Below are positions 55,645-63,509 of a DNA stretch of 64,000 bases, in pieces. How positions within the stretch are numbered: position 1 is the first letter of the stretch; every line of letters starts with the position of its first letter. The translations under genes were made by a program, and so were the position numbers. Source of the stretch: Schaalia sp. HMT-172 (lineage in GTDB: Bacteria > Actinomycetota > Actinomycetes > Actinomycetales > Actinomycetaceae); the NCBI RefSeq assembly GCF_030644365.1, contig NZ_CP130058.1:558001-622000 (forward strand), read 5' to 3'. The notes beneath the pieces are model-generated. The model did no database searches, had not been told where the DNA came from, and worked only from the letters and a program-made list of their open reading frames with translations.

Positions 55645-55814
55645 GTACTGGCTGCTGGAGGTGAGGTGATGATTCGTGGGTGCGTATGCGCCGAACCTTC
55701 TCTGGTCGGTGCCGACGCATCAGTTCCCGTGTTTGTAAGTCTCGGCCTTGTTCTCGTTTCGTTGGACCGGGCAGAGGCTGTTCTCTGATGAGGAGAGTGG
55801 GCTCGAGTCAAAGT

Positions 55815-55858
55815 AGACGTATATACATCAATCGTGATAATGTGATGTGTAAACGTCT
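55815..55858 (+). promoter_or_regulatory. abiE promoter inside a 44-bp split palindrome
   Basis: AGACGT (55815-55820), CATCA (55826-55830), TGATG (55843-55847) and ACGTCT (55853-55858) are placed exactly symmetrically about 55836.5. The -10 GATAAT (55836-55841) is in the centre, and TAGACG (55814-55819) is a possible -35 with a 16-base spacer. AbiEi antitoxins repress their operon by binding inverted repeats at the promoter, so this is the expected operator. Confidence 0.7.
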
Positions 55859-55875
55859 GCGAAGGGGTGGTCTCC

Positions 55876-56475
55876 GTGAGGGTGGATGAGCTCGTCGACT
55901 TCGTCGCGCTCGTGGGTGGTGTTGCTTCTTCTTCTCAGCTGAAATCTGCAGGATTCTCGGCTGGACTCATTGCGCATGCTAGTGAGGGCGGTCGCATTGA
56001 GCGGCTCACACGAGGAGTTTACTGCACTCCAGATGTCTTTGACGATGACTTTCTTGTGATTAGTGCCCGGTGGAAAAAGAGTATTTTCTCCCATGCCAGC
56101 GCCCTGTATCTTAATGGACTGTCGGATCGTCTGCCTGTCGCACAGTCCGTGACAGTGCCGCGGGGATATAACTCTATGAAGATGGCTCAGGAATTTCCGG
56201 GTATTCAGGTTCATTGGGTGCGGCCTGACCTATACGAACTTGGCGTAACATGCCTTGTAACGCCTTCCGGTAACACAGTGAGGAGTTATGGTGCTGAGCG
56301 CGCAATCGCCGACCTGATTCGAGAAAGGAAGGCTGGGACTGTCGATGCTCAGCTTATGCAAGATGCTATCGGAGGGTACTTTCGGAGGGGTGAGAAGGAC
56401 CTGCAAGGGTTGACTGATATGTGCTCAGCTCTTGGAGTACGTCGTGAGTTGCAGGTGTATCTGGAGGTGTTGTAA
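55876..56475 (+). CDS. abiEi: AbiEi antitoxin (type IV toxin-antitoxin)
   Basis: A 199-residue antitoxin with an N-terminal winged helix (LVDFVALVGGVASSSQLKSA, GRIERLTRGVYCTPD) and the AbiEi_4-like C-terminal domain (FSHASALYLNGLSDRLP, YGAERAIADLIRERKAGTVD). In type IV systems it opposes the toxin without binding it and represses the operon. GTG at 55876 has GAAGGGG eight bases upstream; GTG at 55867 is too close. abiEii follows after two bases. Codon use is less GC-biased than in the core genes, indicating transfer. Confidence 0.88.
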   Translation: MRVDELVDFVALVGGVASSSQLKSAGFSAGLIAHASEGGRIERLTRGVYCTPDVFDDDFLVISARWKKSIFSHASALYLNGLSDRLPVAQSVTVPRGYNSMKMAQEFPGIQVHWVRPDLYELGVTCLVTPSGNTVRSYGAERAIADLIRERKAGTVDAQLMQDAIGGYFRRGEKDLQGLTDMCSALGVRRELQVYLEVL

Positions 56476-56477
56476 TC

Positions 56478-57323
56478 GTGGCGATTCGTAACGATGCGAG
56501 TCTGCGTGGAAAGATTCGAGCAATTGCGAAGAGAGAGGGGCTGCGCCCTCAAGAAGTCCTGCAGATGTTTCTATTTGAACATTTGCTGCTTCGTCTCGAG
56601 AAAACGTCGTATGTTGATAAGTTCATTCTCAAAGGTGGCCTGCTAATTTCTTCGATGATTGGTGTCTCTCTGCGCACGACGATGGATATGGATACAACTG
56701 TTGTTGGTATGCCTCTTGATCGCGATTCTATTGAGCAAACGATGGAGCAGATCTGCTCTGTTGATGTCAGTGACGGAATGGAATACATCTTCGAGCGGGT
56801 CGAGTCAATCAGAACGGATGACGAATATCCAAATTGGCGTGCTCATATTATGGTCAGGTATGGAAGAATGAATGCGCCAATTAAAGTTGATATCACAACA
56901 GGTGATTCTATCGTTCCTGCGGAGGTTGAGTATCCGTATCCGATGTTGTTCGAAGATCGCGCTATAAGGCTTATGTCTTATCCTGTGGCGACGATTCTCG
57001 CTGAGAAGTTTGAAACGGTCGTCAGCAGAGGTGTTGCCAATACACGTGGGAGGGACTTCTATGACATTTACGTATTCTTGAATACTCGTGGTGATCAGAT
57101 TGAATATGGCCAGGTCAAGCGTGCCCTCGAGGCAACAGCGCGCAAAAGGGGAACGTCTGCTTTTGTTGCCGATTATAGGAGTCGACTAGAGAAGGTGCGG
57201 CTTTCCGATGATATGCTGGCAGTATGGGAGTCTTATGTGAGATCGGCGCCTTACGCATCTGACATTTCCTTCGATGATGTGGTGAGTGCCGCAGTGCGGC
57301 TTGGCAACTTGGTGTCTGCGTGA
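56478..57323 (+). CDS. abiEii: AbiEii nucleotidyltransferase toxin
   Basis: A 281-residue toxin of the AbiEii/MenT nucleotidyltransferase family. The catalytic GG(S/L)...DxD region is FILKGGLLISSMIGVSLRTT followed by MDMDT; RAHIMVRYGR and IKVDITTGD supply the third acidic residue, and the helical AEKFETVVSRGVANTRGRDF, YDIY motif is typical. Such toxins add nucleotides to tRNA acceptor ends and stop growth, often during phage infection. The start is GTG at 56478. Both genes are intact, so this is a complete AbiE module. Confidence 0.9.
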   Translation: MAIRNDASLRGKIRAIAKREGLRPQEVLQMFLFEHLLLRLEKTSYVDKFILKGGLLISSMIGVSLRTTMDMDTTVVGMPLDRDSIEQTMEQICSVDVSDGMEYIFERVESIRTDDEYPNWRAHIMVRYGRMNAPIKVDITTGDSIVPAEVEYPYPMLFEDRAIRLMSYPVATILAEKFETVVSRGVANTRGRDFYDIYVFLNTRGDQIEYGQVKRALEATARKRGTSAFVADYRSRLEKVRLSDDMLAVWESYVRSAPYASDISFDDVVSAAVRLGNLVSA

Positions 57324-57688
57324 TTCGCCATTCCTGGTAACCGGATGAAGGATTCATCATAGTTGAGTGTGAGGAGGAGGCCAGTCTCGTGAGAGGCCTC
57401 GGCCGCGGGTGGTTACACCCGGCGTGCGTCCCGCGCAGGTAGAGGGTCAGACTGATCACGTCGACCCCGATGAGGGCTACGCTGAAAGCTGCGTTGGCGG
57501 ACAGGTTGATCATGGGGATGCCCATGAGCGTGCGGCACATGTAGGGGATCAGACAGGTTGTCCACACGGCGATGCTAGTCATAGCCGAAGCATTCCATCG
57601 AGTCTGCGCGAACCTCCCGATGAGATTCGCTCTCACTTCAGATGGTAGAAACAGGCTCATGAGCAACACGACCCCCTTGTTTGCGCCG
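57324..57688 (-). pseudogene. Probable remnant of a membrane-protein gene
   Basis: Between abiEii and the next terminator, one minus-strand frame starting at 57669 reads SLFLPSEVRANLIGRFAQTR, then two hydrophobic stretches (SIAVWTTCLIPYMCRTLMG, ANAAFSVALIGVDVISLTLY). It then continues without similarity into the 3' end of abiEii. I do not recognise it. It may be a host gene cut by the insertion of abiE. No other feature is seen in this ~470-bp stretch apart from the terminator. Confidence 0.3.
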
Positions 57689-57724
57689 CGAGGCCTACCC
57701 CGCCAAGCAGGGTAGGCCTCGTTA
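57689..57724. terminator. Bidirectional hairpin at the right edge of the accessory block
   Basis: GAGGCCTACCC (57690-57700) pairs with GGGTAGGCCTC (57710-57720), extended by flanking bases, with a nine-base loop and GTT after it. Confidence 0.65.
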
Positions 57725-57795
57725 TGCGCGTCTAGTCCGCTAGGGAATCAGGCGGTGAAATCCTGCGGCGCGCTGTGGGGGCCTAGGGAACGGAC

Positions 57796-58644
57796 CTACT
57801 TCTGGCCCTCCACGTCGGGCACGTATGCGAGGAAGCCTGCCAAGACCTCGTCGTTGTGCTCGAAGAACGGCTTCCCCTTGTCGAGGGAATCGATCTGGGC
57901 CATGTCCTCGTCGGTCAGCGCAAAGTCGAACAGGTCGATGTTCTGAGCGATGTGTGACGGCGTCTTCGAGCCCGGGATCACGACGTGTCCCTGCTGGATG
58001 TGCCAACGCAGCAGTACCTGGGCGGGGGACTTGCCGTGCTTCTCGGCGAGTTCCTGGACGAGGGACTCGGTCATGATCGAGTCGTTGCCGCGTCCGCCCA
58101 GTGGGTACCACGCCTGCAGCGCGATGTTGTGCTCCTTGAGGAGCGCCTTGAGTTCGGTCTGCGGGAAGTAGGGGTGGCACTCGACCTGGTTGATTGTGGG
58201 GACGACCTCGCACTCGTCGAGGATGCGCTGCGTCTGGGCCACGTCGAAGTTCGACAGGCCGATCGCGCGAATCTTGCCTTCCTTGTGTGCCTTCTCGAGG
58301 ATGCGGTATCCCGCGACCGTGTCGCCGGCGGGCTGGTGCAGGATCATCAGGTCGATGTAGTCCGTGCCCAGGCGCTCGAGCGTCTCGTCGACGGCGGTGG
58401 GGCGTTCGAAGAACGACGGCCAGAGTTTCGTCTCGAGGACAATCTCCTCGCGCGCCTTCGAGGATGCGCGCATGCCGCGACCGACGGCGCGCTCGTTCAC
58501 GTAGACGTTCGCCGTGTCGATGAGCGTGTAGCCGTTGTCGAGCGCGTAGGTGACAGCCGACTGCGCGTCGTCCGGCTCCAACAGGTAGGTGCCGAGGCCG
58601 ACCTGGGGGATGGTGACGCCGTTGTTCAGGGTGATGTGGTCCAT
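57796..58644 (-). CDS. Aldo/keto reductase
   Basis: A 282-residue NADPH-dependent oxidoreductase of the AKR superfamily (2,5-diketo-gluconate reductase-like). The catalytic tetrad is visible: Asp and Tyr in LIDTANVYVNERAVGRG, Lys in LETKLWPSFF, and His in LMILHQPAGD. The cofactor region IPGSKTPSHIAQN near residue 220 binds the NADP phosphate. The ATG at 58644 has AAGGAGC upstream. The substrate is not predictable. It is the first ordinary chromosomal gene after the accessory block. Confidence 0.93.
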   Translation of the reverse strand: MDHITLNNGVTIPQVGLGTYLLEPDDAQSAVTYALDNGYTLIDTANVYVNERAVGRGMRASSKAREEIVLETKLWPSFFERPTAVDETLERLGTDYIDLMILHQPAGDTVAGYRILEKAHKEGKIRAIGLSNFDVAQTQRILDECEVVPTINQVECHPYFPQTELKALLKEHNIALQAWYPLGGRGNDSIMTESLVQELAEKHGKSPAQVLLRWHIQQGHVVIPGSKTPSHIAQNIDLFDFALTDEDMAQIDSLDKGKPFFEHNDEVLAGFLAYVPDVEGQK

Positions 58645-58828
58645 GTGAGCTCCTTCGTTCTCGTCAGAGGCGTGCGCTGGAACGGCAGTGCGGTAGTCGA
58701 ACTGCGCGGACGCTGCTGATTGTCAGCCTATAGTCATCCCGGGAAGGCATGCCTGACGGCGGTCGCGTGTAGGCGTGTGACATGTGACGAGTTGGCGTCA
58801 GGAGCGCTGTGATCCCTCGGTTCTGCGA

Positions 58829-58868
58829 TTGACGAGGGCTTGCTCAGGCCTATACTGAACACTGTTCA
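58829..58868 (+). promoter_or_regulatory. TetR gene promoter with operator
   Basis: The -35 TTGACG (58829-58834), 16-base spacer and -10 TATACT (58851-58856) are followed by the inverted repeat TGAAC-ACT-GTTCA (58856-58868). The repeat covers the start site, as expected for autorepression by the TetR encoded 37 bases downstream. Confidence 0.75.
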
Positions 58869-58905
58869 TTATGGATTGTTGCAGGTAGTAAGACGATAGG
58901 AAATC

Positions 58906-59496
58906 GTGCCCAAACAAGTGATCGACCCGGGGAAGCTGGTCAGCCAGGCCTTCGCCATTGCCTCGCGCGACGGCATCTCCGCGCTCTCGGTGCGCAAGGT
59001 TGCCGCCGCGTGCGGCATCGCGGTCGGCTCCGTCTACGGCTACTTCCCGACCAAGGCGGACTTGACGGCCGCCGTGCTCACCCGCTTCTTCGACGAGAAC
59101 CTCTCCGACGAGCTGTGCGCGGTGCGCCCCGGCGAGCGCTTCACCTCCTACGTGAGGCGATTCCGCGAGGCTCTGTGCGCCGCGCGCGTCGGCATGAGCG
59201 TCGACTGGTTCGCCGAAATGCGCCGCCTCCCCAGCGGCGAACAGAAAGCCCTCGAGGCCGTGCGCGCCCCCATGCTCGCCCACATTGAACGTGGGCTCAG
59301 GAGTGTCCTCGATGCGGACGAGGCCGTGGATCGCTCCCAGCTCGTCGGCCCCATGAGCGCCGATGCCCTGTGTCGCTACGTGCTGCGCAGTATTTTCGCT
59401 TCGCTCATGGAGGGCGGCGAGTGTGAGACGCTGTTCGCCCTCCTCGATGCCGCCCTGTATGAGACCACCGCAGAAGAAAAGGAAACAAAACAATGA
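58906..59496 (+). CDS. TetR-family transcriptional regulator
   Basis: A 196-residue regulator. The N-terminal helix-turn-helix is typical: AIASRDGISALSVRKVAAAC, GIAVGSVYGYFPTKADL (residues ~17-50). The C-terminal ligand domain is not recognisable. GTG at 58906 has ATAGGA upstream. The next gene, for a small membrane protein, starts inside its stop codon (ATGA), so that protein is the likely regulated partner. Confidence 0.9.
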   Translation: MPKQVIDPGKLVSQAFAIASRDGISALSVRKVAAACGIAVGSVYGYFPTKADLTAAVLTRFFDENLSDELCAVRPGERFTSYVRRFREALCAARVGMSVDWFAEMRRLPSGEQKALEAVRAPMLAHIERGLRSVLDADEAVDRSQLVGPMSADALCRYVLRSIFASLMEGGECETLFALLDAALYETTAEEKETKQ

Positions 59497-59948
59497 GTCG
59501 ATTCCGCATCAAGAAGCAGCCCCTGATCGCCGTCGCCGGTGTCGTCTGGCTGCTCGCCGGCCTGAACGTCGCGATCCTCGGCGTGCGCGCGGCCATCGAC
59601 ATGCGCGGAGTCGCGGCGATTATTTTCCTGGCGCTTGCGGGTGGCGCGGTCGCCATCTTCTGCGCGTTCCACCCCATGTTCAGCAAGCTCGTCAAGAAGA
59701 ACGCCCAGCGCATCGCCGACCTGGAGGGGGAGCGCCACCACGTCGTGCGCTTCTTTGACCGCAAGAGCTACCTCATGATGGCAATCATGATGTCCTTCGG
59801 CATTGGCATGCGCGCCGCAGGACTCTTCCCTGACTGGTTCATCGCTTTCTTCTACACTGGCCTCGGTCTCGCCCTGACCCTCGCGGGCGCCAGCTACATC
59901 GCGCGCGGCGTGCGCGGCCGCGCCTGGGCGTTTCACGGGACCGACTGA
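59493..59948 (+). CDS. Small four-helix membrane protein co-transcribed with tetR
   Basis: A 151-residue protein of unknown function with four hydrophobic helices (LIAVAGVVWLLAGLNVAILG, VAAIIFLALAGGAVAIFCAF, SYLMMAIMMSFGIGMRAAGL, FFYTGLGLALTLAGASYIA). The cytoplasmic loops are basic. It starts within the tetR stop and is followed by a hairpin. A role in export or membrane stress controlled by TetR is possible but unproven. Confidence 0.75.
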   Translation: MSRFRIKKQPLIAVAGVVWLLAGLNVAILGVRAAIDMRGVAAIIFLALAGGAVAIFCAFHPMFSKLVKKNAQRIADLEGERHHVVRFFDRKSYLMMAIMMSFGIGMRAAGLFPDWFIAFFYTGLGLALTLAGASYIARGVRGRAWAFHGTD

Positions 59949-59969
59949 GCGTTTCACGCTCTCCCGGCC

Positions 59970-59995
59970 ACGGCCTCGTCAATCGACGAGGCCGT
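59970..59995. terminator. Hairpin of inverted GACGAGGCC words
   Basis: ACGGCCTCGTC (59970-59980) pairs with GACGAGGCCGT (59985-59995), loop AATC. Both arms contain the recurrent word core. Confidence 0.65.
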
Positions 59996-60106
59996 CGTGC
60001 CCCCAGTACTGCTGCTTCGTGTGTCCGCTGTGAGTGCTGCGCTGTCCGTGTTGACTGCAGTGCTAGTGTGACCCTGTTTGAGTGACCTGCACACCATGGA
60101 TAGCAC

Positions 60107-60556
60107 ATGAACTTCTATACCCTCGACTACATCGTCTCGCATCAGAGTCTGGACGCGACACGGCGTCTAGCTGCGATCATCGTCTTGCTCGTTGTGGCTC
60201 TCGCTTTTAGTGCCCTGTATCTGCGTAACCGGGTGAAAACCCGCTGGCGTGACGCGGGTATTGGGCTCTTGGTGTTCTCGCTCGTGCTCCTGGGGATCCA
60301 GACCGAGCAGTACCTGAGGCTCAGTGACCAGCAGTCCCAGGCCCAGCTCCTCGTGGGTTTCATCGAGGGGGTTGCCGTCGATCACGGTGTCCAGGCGAGC
60401 GATGTCATGGTGAATAAGACGTCCCTGGAAGATGGCATGATTGTGCGCTTCAACGAGGAGGACTACACCGTCCATCTCAATAATGACAACAATTCCTTCA
60501 CTCTTGAGCGCACGCACATTATCGACCATGGCATCTATGTGAACGGGGAGCACTGA
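60107..60556 (+). CDS. DUF3290 family membrane protein
   Basis: A 149-residue protein of the DUF3290 family. It begins MNFYTLDYIVSHQ, has two helices (AAIIVLLVVALAFSALYLR and AGIGLLVFSLVLLGIQTEQY), and a soluble C-terminal domain (VNKTSLEDGMIVRFNEEDYT). Members are regularly encoded next to DUF421 (YetF-like) proteins, as here: the next gene starts two bases after this stop. The joint function is unknown. No clear promoter was identified. Confidence 0.85.
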   Translation: MNFYTLDYIVSHQSLDATRRLAAIIVLLVVALAFSALYLRNRVKTRWRDAGIGLLVFSLVLLGIQTEQYLRLSDQQSQAQLLVGFIEGVAVDHGVQASDVMVNKTSLEDGMIVRFNEEDYTVHLNNDNNSFTLERTHIIDHGIYVNGEH

Positions 60557-60557
60557 C

Positions 60558-61217
60558 ATGGACTTCTACACGTTGACGGCTATCAAGTTCGCGCTCGGTA
60601 TCCTCACGATGCTGCTCCAGATCAACATCTTGGGAAAGCGCGACTTCTCGCTGAATACGCCTCTCAATCAGGTGCAGAACTATGTGTTGGGCGGCATCAT
60701 CGGCGGCGTCATCTACAACTCGTCGATTTCCGTCTTGCAGTTTCTCGTCATCATCTTGATCTGGTCGCTCGTTGTTATCGCGACGAAGATCCTCATCGAT
60801 ACCAGCAAAACCTTTAAGAAGCTTGCGGCCTGTCAGCCCGAGCTGATCGTTCGTGATGGTGAAGTGGATATTGCGCGCTGCGCGAAGGTGGGAATGACCG
60901 CGGAGGGACTGAGTAGGAGCCTGCGTGAGCAGAAGATTGCCAGCGTGGGTGACGTTGCCGCAGCGATCATGGAAACCAACGGGTCTTTGACGATTCGCGT
61001 GCGAGGTGACGGTTCGAAGCGCTCGCTTCTGCCGCTCGTGACCGACGGTCAGCTCGTCCCTGATGGCCTCCTTCTTGCAGGCAAGGATAAAGCCTGGATC
61101 AAGGAGGAACTCAAGAAGTTGGGGTACTCGTCGGTCAAGCAGGTGTTCCTGGGTGAGCTCGTCTCTGGACACCTCGAGGTCATCCCCTACCCAAAGACAA
61201 CGAGTGTGAAGAGCTAA
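60558..61217 (+). CDS. DUF421 (YetF-like) membrane protein
   Basis: A 219-residue protein of the DUF421/YetF family: N-terminal helices with the family motif LGKRDFSLNTPLNQVQNYVL, GGIIGGVIYNSSISVLQFLV, then a cytoplasmic domain (PELIVRDGEVDIARCAKVGM and a C-terminal repeat). It is translationally coupled to the DUF3290 gene. In Bacillus, YetF-type proteins affect spore and membrane properties; here the role is unknown. A terminator follows six bases after the stop. Confidence 0.88.
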   Translation: MDFYTLTAIKFALGILTMLLQINILGKRDFSLNTPLNQVQNYVLGGIIGGVIYNSSISVLQFLVIILIWSLVVIATKILIDTSKTFKKLAACQPELIVRDGEVDIARCAKVGMTAEGLSRSLREQKIASVGDVAAAIMETNGSLTIRVRGDGSKRSLLPLVTDGQLVPDGLLLAGKDKAWIKEELKKLGYSSVKQVFLGELVSGHLEVIPYPKTTSVKS

Positions 61218-61222
61218 CTTCG

Positions 61223-61252
61223 AGGAGGCCTCGTCAATGGACGAGGCCTCCT
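61223..61252. terminator. Hairpin of inverted GACGAGGCC words after DUF421
   Basis: AGGAGGCCTCGTC (61223-61235) pairs perfectly with GACGAGGCCTCCT (61240-61252), loop AATG. Confidence 0.7.
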
Positions 61253-61288
61253 GCCGTTTGCTGGTCAGGTGCCCTTTGTGGCCACGCG

Positions 61289-61323
61289 ATTACCGCCAGT
61301 GGCGGTATAATTGTGGCGGTAAT
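61289..61323 (+). promoter_or_regulatory. fic promoter with three GGCGGT half-sites
   Basis: ATTACCGCC (61289-61297), GGCGGT (61301-61306) and GGCGGTAAT (61315-61323) surround a perfect -10 TATAAT (61306-61311). The outer pair is a 9-bp inverted repeat and the inner pair makes ACCGCC-AGT-GGCGGT. No -35 is seen at normal spacing. A self-binding regulator, possibly Fic through its C-terminal winged helix, is suggested. Confidence 0.6.
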
Positions 61324-61334
61324 AGGAGGTGGTC

Positions 61335-62300
61335 ATGGCATACGAACCGTCGTTCGAACGCACCGACGTGATTGATGCGCTCTGCATGGAGATCGCTGAG
61401 CTCGTCGGTATGCTGTCGCCTCAAGCACCACTGTCGACCAGCCCGACGCTGCGTCGGGAGCTGCGGATCCAGACGATCTACTCCTCGCTCGTCATCGAAG
61501 GTAACAAACTCGATGAGCGCGCGGTGAGCGCGATTATCGACGGCAAGCGGGTTCTCGGAGACCGGCGTGACATCCTCGAAGTTGAAAACGCACGCGCCGC
61601 CTACGACCTTATTTCTGAACTCGATCCTCATTCGTTGGCGGATCTGCTGCGGGTTCACCGCGTCATGATGGGTGGCCTCGTCCCCGATGCTGGGCGCTTT
61701 CGGTCGGGCAATGTCGGTGTGTTCAACGGGGATACCCTCATCCATGCCGGGACTCCGGCTGCCTACGTCCCCGAGGTGATGGGTGGCCTCTTCGAGTGGG
61801 TGCATGCGACGTGCATGCACCCACTCCTCGTCTCGTGCATTTTCCACTTCGAGTTCGAGTTCTGCCACCCCTTTTCAGATGGGAATGGCCGGATGGGACG
61901 TCTCTGGCACACACTACTGTTGTCGCGGTGGCGTCCGGTGCTGGCCTGGGTGCCCATCGAGTCCGCAATCAGGAGGCGGCAGGCGGATTATTACGAGGCC
62001 TTGACCCGCTCGGGTGCGACCGGTTCGTGTGAGAGTTTCGTGGAGTTCATGCTCGAAGCAATCAGGGAAGCCATACTTCCGTATGCGCGGCCAGAGAGTG
62101 CAGCGGACGCAGAGCGCGCCCGGGTGCTCGCTTTCTTCCGCGACAACACGCGGTCAACCGTTGCTCAGCTCGCGCAGGACCTCGGATGTTCGAAGAGGAG
62201 CGCCGAGCGCATAGTCGCACAACTGAAAGAAGAAGGCTCCCTTGAGCGCCAGGGGAGTCCCCGAGCAGGCATGTGGATTGTTCACGCCGCCGGACGCTAG
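61335..62300 (+). CDS. Fic-domain adenylyltransferase with winged-helix C-terminus
   Basis: A 321-residue Fic/DOC-superfamily enzyme that transfers AMP (or a similar group) to target proteins. The catalytic loop HPFSDGNGRMGR is complete, and an N-terminal inhibitory motif SLVIEGN matches (S/T)xxxE(G/N), so activity is probably self-restrained (class II). The last ~60 residues form a winged helix (TRSTVAQLAQDLGCSKRSAE, RIVAQLKEEGSLER), implying DNA binding. The ATG at 61335 has AGGAGG five bases upstream. It is convergent with the PNPOx gene, overlapping it by four bases. The target is unknown. Confidence 0.92.
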   Translation: MAYEPSFERTDVIDALCMEIAELVGMLSPQAPLSTSPTLRRELRIQTIYSSLVIEGNKLDERAVSAIIDGKRVLGDRRDILEVENARAAYDLISELDPHSLADLLRVHRVMMGGLVPDAGRFRSGNVGVFNGDTLIHAGTPAAYVPEVMGGLFEWVHATCMHPLLVSCIFHFEFEFCHPFSDGNGRMGRLWHTLLLSRWRPVLAWVPIESAIRRRQADYYEALTRSGATGSCESFVEFMLEAIREAILPYARPESAADAERARVLAFFRDNTRSTVAQLAQDLGCSKRSAERIVAQLKEEGSLERQGSPRAGMWIVHAAGR

Positions 62301-62818
62301 GCGTTCCGCCAGAACTCGACGTGCTGGCGCGGGGAAAAGCCTCGCTCTTTCAGCGTGCCGTCGACGTAGTCGAAGCGCGTGGGGGTCACCTTGATGATGT
62401 TCATGACGAAGGGCATGGCGCGCAGGCGCTCCATGGGGAGACCCCGCAGCTCGCAGGCGTGAGCGTAGTCTTCGCCGAAAGGCTCAACGACCTCGGCGGT
62501 GCCCGTGACCTGCAAGCCCGCCAGCGTCGCGAAAGAAATGTCGTCGTCATGGATCGCCAGGCACACGTTCTTGTTGGCCTGCAGGGCGCGGAACTTTTGG
62601 CCGCCCTCGCTGATGATCCAGAATGCCCCTTCGGCGTAGAGATATTCGACCGTCGTGTTGCGCACGATACCGTTCCCGGCGGTCGCCAGTGTGCAGATCT
62701 TGTGCCTGGCCAGGAAGGCCTCGATCTCCGTGAACAAGTCAGCCGCGGGCATGCGCGTCTCTGCGCTCTCCTGTGCGATCCAGTGGTTTGCCGCAGCCTC
62801 CCAGTCGATGCCATTCAT
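62297..62818 (-). CDS. Pyridoxamine 5'-phosphate oxidase-like flavin-binding protein
   Basis: A 173-residue protein with a split-barrel flavin-binding fold: KICTLATAGNGIVRNTTVEY, AFWIISEGGQKFRALQANKN, VCLAIHDDDISFATLAGLQV, TGTAEVVEP. It lacks the substrate residues of true PdxH, so it is more likely a general FMN/F420-binding oxidoreductase or a stress-related protein. GGGAGA precedes the start at 62818. The function is not further defined. Confidence 0.85.
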   Translation of the reverse strand: MNGIDWEAAANHWIAQESAETRMPAADLFTEIEAFLARHKICTLATAGNGIVRNTTVEYLYAEGAFWIISEGGQKFRALQANKNVCLAIHDDDISFATLAGLQVTGTAEVVEPFGEDYAHACELRGLPMERLRAMPFVMNIIKVTPTRFDYVDGTLKERGFSPRQHVEFWRNA

Positions 62819-62989
62819 TGCGAATCTCCCTCTTTATCGATAGGGCACACGTCGTTGAGGCCCTCCACCCAGGATATGGCGGCGACGCGATTTAGTCGAC
62901 GTTCTCGTGCCTGGGACTATGAACGAGGCCGGGGCGAGCTCGCGTGAAGCGCACAGAGTCGATCGCGTGCCGGGGCCTTGCCGGTGATA

Positions 62990-63256
62990 TCACTGGTAGA
63001 TGTGTTGGCGGTGTCCGACGGAAAACACTTCGATGATGAGGCGGTCGTCCTCGATGATGCACAGGGCGCGGTAGTTGCCGATGCGGTAGCGCCACTCGCC
63101 TGATTGGTTGGCTGTGAGGCCTTTGCCGTGGATGCGGGGGTCCGAGCAGCCCTCGAGGTTTTTGCCGATCCATGACGTAATGAGTCGCGCGTCGAATCGG
63201 TCCATTTTCTTCAGTTGCTTGAGGGCTGTGTCGCTGTACTCGACGTGGTAGGACAT
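62990..63256 (-). CDS. RelE-family toxin
   Basis: An 88-residue toxin of the RelE/YoeB-like ribosome-dependent mRNA interferase family: YHVEYSDTALKQLKKMDRFD at the N-terminus, and the core GEWRYRIGNYRALCIIEDDR, LIIEVFSVGHRQHIY, with the basic and Tyr residues expected at the active site. It follows the antitoxin gene without a gap, its ATG touching the antitoxin's TAA. Confidence 0.9.
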   Translation of the reverse strand: MSYHVEYSDTALKQLKKMDRFDARLITSWIGKNLEGCSDPRIHGKGLTANQSGEWRYRIGNYRALCIIEDDRLIIEVFSVGHRQHIYQ

Positions 63257-63472
63257 TTACAGGCCCAGCTGCGCGAGTATCTGCTCGTGGGTGTAGCGAA
63301 CGCCGTTGTCTGCAGCGATTGCCTCGCGCAGGGTGGCGAGGTCCTGCTGGTCCTCGATCTTCTCGAAGACGGCATCTCGAACGAAGTCGGAAATTGTTTT
63401 TCCCTCAAATTCGGCGTACTTGCGCACGACTTCGGCGTCCGTTTCGTCAAGGCGCATGGTCATGGTGGGCAT
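63257..63472 (-). CDS. RelB-type antitoxin
   Basis: A 71-residue antitoxin with an N-terminal ribbon-helix-helix (MTMRLDETDAEVVRKYAEFE, GKTISDFVRDAV) and a C-terminal tail that would wrap the toxin. GGAGGTCACC precedes the ATG. With the RelE-type toxin at 62990 it forms a complete type II module, apparently a chromosomal one. A palindromic operator stands 17 bases upstream. Confidence 0.9.
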   Translation of the reverse strand: MPTMTMRLDETDAEVVRKYAEFEGKTISDFVRDAVFEKIEDQQDLATLREAIAADNGVRYTHEQILAQLGL

Positions 63473-63489
63473 GGTGACCTCCTAGAGCT

Positions 63490-63504
63490 GAATACAACGT
63501 ATTC
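63490..63504 (-). promoter_or_regulatory. Operator of the relBE-type operon
   Basis: The perfect inverted repeat GAATAC-AAC-GTATTC lies just upstream of the antitoxin ribosome site, as expected for autorepression by the ribbon-helix-helix antitoxin. Confidence 0.6.
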
Positions 63505-63509
63505 TATGC

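Noticed and set aside
44766-57795. A prophage or integrative conjugative element
   Set aside because: No integrase, phage structural, relaxase or conjugation gene, attachment site or tRNA is visible; the block looks like successive IS-mediated insertions.
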